The translations under genes and the position numbers were made by a program. The notes beneath the pieces were generated by a model, which saw nothing but the letters and a program-made list of their open reading frames with translations, searched no databases and was not told the DNA's origin. Shown in pieces: positions 61,429-64,000 of a DNA stretch of 64,000 nucleotides (position 1 is the stretch's first letter; every line of letters starts with the position of its first letter). The stretch comes from Trichobilharzia regenti (taxonomy: Eukaryota; Platyhelminthes; Trematoda; Strigeidida; Schistosomatidae): assembly GCA_944472135.2 (NCBI GenBank), contig OX235267.1, forward strand, positions 37,479,312-37,543,311, given 5' to 3'.

Positions 61429-61602
61429 TCATGTCATATCATTTTCACTGGCCCAACTTTCATTGGTAACATCAAGAGTTGTGACAAGTTGTTCGGAAGA
61501 AGAAGGATTCAACATGCGAATTCTCGCTTGCAGTGCAAATGAAGCAATAACGATGAAATTCATGAGGACAAGGACACAAGAAAGGCATGAGAAACAAAAC
61601 AT
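61429..61602 (-). CDS. Putative short secreted peptide (57 aa)
   Basis: Unrecognised. The minus-strand ATG at 61602 opens with MFCFSCLSCVLVLMNFIVI and continues to SFALQA, a hydrophobic stretch that reads well as a signal peptide. A short polar tail (NPSSSEQLVTTLDVTNE) follows before TGA at 61429-61431. The frame is also open upstream to 61692, so the start is chosen by the signal-like segment. It could be a small secreted product, a first exon of a spliced gene, or chance. No polyA signal or splice site was tied to it. Confidence 0.25.
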   Translation of the reverse strand: MFCFSCLSCVLVLMNFIVIASFALQARIRMLNPSSSEQLVTTLDVTNESWASENDMT

Positions 61603-61864
61603 ACCTAAAAACCTCCAAAGTTCTCTTGGATTGAATGAACTACAAAAATTGAAGAGGAGAAAACCAGAATGAACAGAGATATATGAAAGCAAATATTATC
61701 CGGAATCACGTGAAAATATCAAGCTTGAGAAGAATGAGTGCGAAATTCGTTGACAGTACCCTTCGCAAAACTTAAGGGAAATACATTACGAAAACATACA
61801 TTCTCAAAACTAATCCTTACCAGTGGCTCGGATTGAATTTCTCAGATTTTCAACTAAACAAGAA

Positions 61865-62325
61865 AAAGTAGATTTCGTGCAAAATATAGATTAGCTGTCA
61901 AAAGGCGCGTTGAAAATACAATACAAATGGACACAGTCAGACAATTATGACTGTCTCAAACCTACGAATACCGTTACACTGAACGCGTTACGAATGAGTA
62001 CAACCAGTCTGAATATGTGAGTGTTAAAATGGTGACTCACCATCCTCGCTTGTCAAAGTCTCTTCCACAGGAACTGCTGAAAACACAAGATGGGAACAAA
62101 ATGTGTTGAACAAATAGAAAATCACGTGACTGCTAAGTTAAACTGTGTGAAAGTATAGTTTTGGCATACGGACACTGAAATAATATTCAGTTTCAATTTG
62201 TTCATTGCAATGTGCATACTGTGGAATACAAAACCTCACACTGACCAGATATTACAGTGAAGACAACTGTCGATCGAATGCACACCTCAAACAGCAATGC
62301 ATTTCACACATTTGACAAACATGAG
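61865..62325 (+). repeat. Direct duplication D1, first copy
   Basis: Aligns with 62826-63290. Shared words include TCACGTGACTGCTA.GTTAA, TTGGCATACGGAC, AATATGATTAGCT-like AT blocks, CAAACAGCAATGCATTTCAC and CTCGCTTGTCAAAGT. About 75-80% identity by eye. Confidence 0.8.
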
Positions 62326-62825
62326 GAGCAATTAATGCAACTGCCATTTTTACACCGTCACTAATCGAAATTTCTAAAGACAACCAACGACACAAAGCAG
62401 ATCAAGCAAGTAATCTTCATATTACAGACTGACTGTGGAGCATAAACTTGTTCATTCAAATGTGCGTACTGCGTAGAATGACCACCATCCACTCAAGCGG
62501 TAGGGGTTAGACACTAAACTGACGCACTCGGGACACTTCTACATGTTCACTTTCCGAGGGTGAAGACGCTCGCAACTTCGCCTCGTCAAACTAAAAATGC
62601 AACTGTAATTTCAAACCTGGTGACCCTGAAAACATCAAGTGACTGTCACCAATCCACTAATGCGCTCACTCATGTGATAATATCAAGTTTGATGAGATTG
62701 AGTTCTTAGCTGATTGACAGAATATTGGATAACATTTTACTGACGTATACTCCTCAGAAACTTAGTACATAAATATGGCTTACCAGCATTGTCCAGAATT
62801 GTCGTCGTCTCTGTAGCTGAATGAC
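62326..62825. other. Spacer between D1 copies
   Basis: No gene seen. The words TGTTCATTCAAATGTGCGTACTG (62450) echo the D1 unit (TGTTCATTGCAATGTGCATAC), so a third, partial copy may lie here. Confidence 0.35.
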
Positions 62826-63290
62826 GACAATTTGAAATTCGTACAAAATATTGATTAGCTCTCAGAATGCGTGTAAATGAAGCAACACAAATGCATGCAG
62901 TTGGATATTTCCAACCGTCTCAAACATACGAATACCGATGCATTGAACGTGTTACGCTTGAGTGCAGGCATCATTGATACGTGGGTGTTCAAAACTTGAC
63001 TTATCATTCTCGCTTGTCAAAGTTTCTTCAGCTTCGGCTGCTGAAAACATAAAGTGGACAACAAATGTGATGAACAAATAGAAGATCACGTGACTGCTAC
63101 GTTAACGTGTCAGAATGTATAGTGTTGGCATACGGACTGTGAAATAGTGTACAGTTTAAACGTGTTCACCGCAATATGCATACTGTGGAATTCAAAATGT
63201 CTTTTATACACTGTAGACTATATTGGATTTCCAACTGTAGATCGAATGCACATCTCAAACAGCAATGCATTTCACACATTCCAATTCTGG
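62826..63290 (+). repeat. Direct duplication D1, second copy
   Basis: Partner of 61865-62325, offset by about 960 bp in the same orientation. Short frames inside (for example 63147-63329) are not conserved between copies. Confidence 0.8.
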
Positions 63291-63841
63291 ATAATCCCTA
63301 TCCAGGCAATAGTGAAACAAGATGCATAGATCAGTGAAGAATCTATTTTCGGCCAATTCATTTTATAAGCTGTATGGTTGCAAATATATACTTGTTATTT
63401 TGTATGCAGGTGAACATTAGGTTGTCAAACGATAATACAATTGTCTATAGGTTTTTTTAACTAAACAGGTAAAGATTGATATTTGGATTACTTAATACAA
63501 AATCAGTCAAGAAAATTTTGTTTTAATGAAATTAGGATATTAACAAATGTGATGAGTTTTCACAAGCAGTTGTTAAAAGAATGAGTAGGTTTTAACCAAG
63601 ATGCACAAAGATGGAACAAAGTAGATAGTACGAAATTACGTAGGAGTTATAAATGAATACACGAATTACAAGCAATTAAAGAACAGGCAAAATAACGAAA
63701 TCAAGTCATCAAAATTAAAAAATAAAATCAAAAATGTGGTTATCAAGACATTAGAAGTTGCTAAGTAATGCTCTTTTGTATGCACAGCTGCGGTTTTTCT
63801 ATATGAATGGCCGGAGCTTTAGTGATACAAAGAAAACTGAA
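63291..63841. other. AT-rich gene-free spacer
   Basis: No coding or repeat signal was found before the terminal inverted repeat. Confidence 0.4.
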
Positions 63842-64000
63842 CAAAAGAGCGATGTAAGAAATTCAGTTCCATATCAACACACGTTGATGACAGTTTCAGC
63901 CTGAAATGACTAACATCTGCCTCATCGGTGACCCAAACTACTTTCCCTCTGGTCAACTTAAACAAATTAGGAACAACATGTTGAGTATGATGTTGTGGTA
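63842..64000 (-). repeat. Inverted repeat IR-E, right copy (runs off the window)
   Basis: Reverse complement of 56305-56463. It is cut by the window end, so its full length is unknown. Confidence 0.9.

Overview
The window looks like repeat-rich, AT-rich, intergenic or intronic DNA from a flatworm, most likely a schistosome-type blood fluke. The clues are decayed non-LTR retrotransposons with endonuclease and reverse transcriptase (RT) domains, several Penelope-like elements (PLEs: RT plus GIY-YIG endonuclease), tRNA-headed SINEs, (ATT)n tails, GT-AG introns and AATAAA signals. No bacterial operons, rRNA genes or intact tRNA genes were seen. Species is inference; no database search was possible.

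Layout. 0-6 kb: two decayed non-LTR copies (A, nearly complete; B, 5'-truncated) with SINE1 debris. 6.25-8.4 kb: a near-perfect palindrome with 923-nt arms, ending in SINE1 copies. 8.4-17.3 kb: SINE1 and SINE2 copies, composite inverted SINE modules, a PLE endonuclease fragment, an RT fragment and a duplicated gene-like fragment. 17.5-18.3 and 35.1-35.9 kb: a diverged pair of direct repeats bracketing the central block. 22.57-33.87 kb: fifteen tandem copies of a 755-bp unit, virtually identical. 36-42 kb: two convergent PLE fragments, then a tandemly duplicated R-S segment whose first copy is split by a 5'-truncated PLE. 44.1-44.9 kb: the best host gene, a two-exon secreted peptide with two successive cystine-knot motifs. 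48.8-49.1 kb: a lone diverged monomer of the 755-bp family. 49.7-50.1 kb: another PLE remnant. 52.4-59 kb: relatives of R, of the palindrome and of the gene-like fragment, plus a third non-LTR copy. 61.4-64 kb: a putative short secreted peptide, a 460-bp direct duplication and, at the very end, an inverted near-identical copy of a 159-bp stretch at 56.3 kb.

The genes do not form a pathway. The window is mainly a record of retrotransposition, segmental duplication and satellite homogenisation around one or two small secreted-protein genes. The most notable items are the double cystine-knot gene, the 755-bp macrosatellite with its orphan relative, the 923-nt palindrome and the PLE nested in a tandem duplication. 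Repeat edges and identities were read by eye and are approximate unless an exact offset is given.
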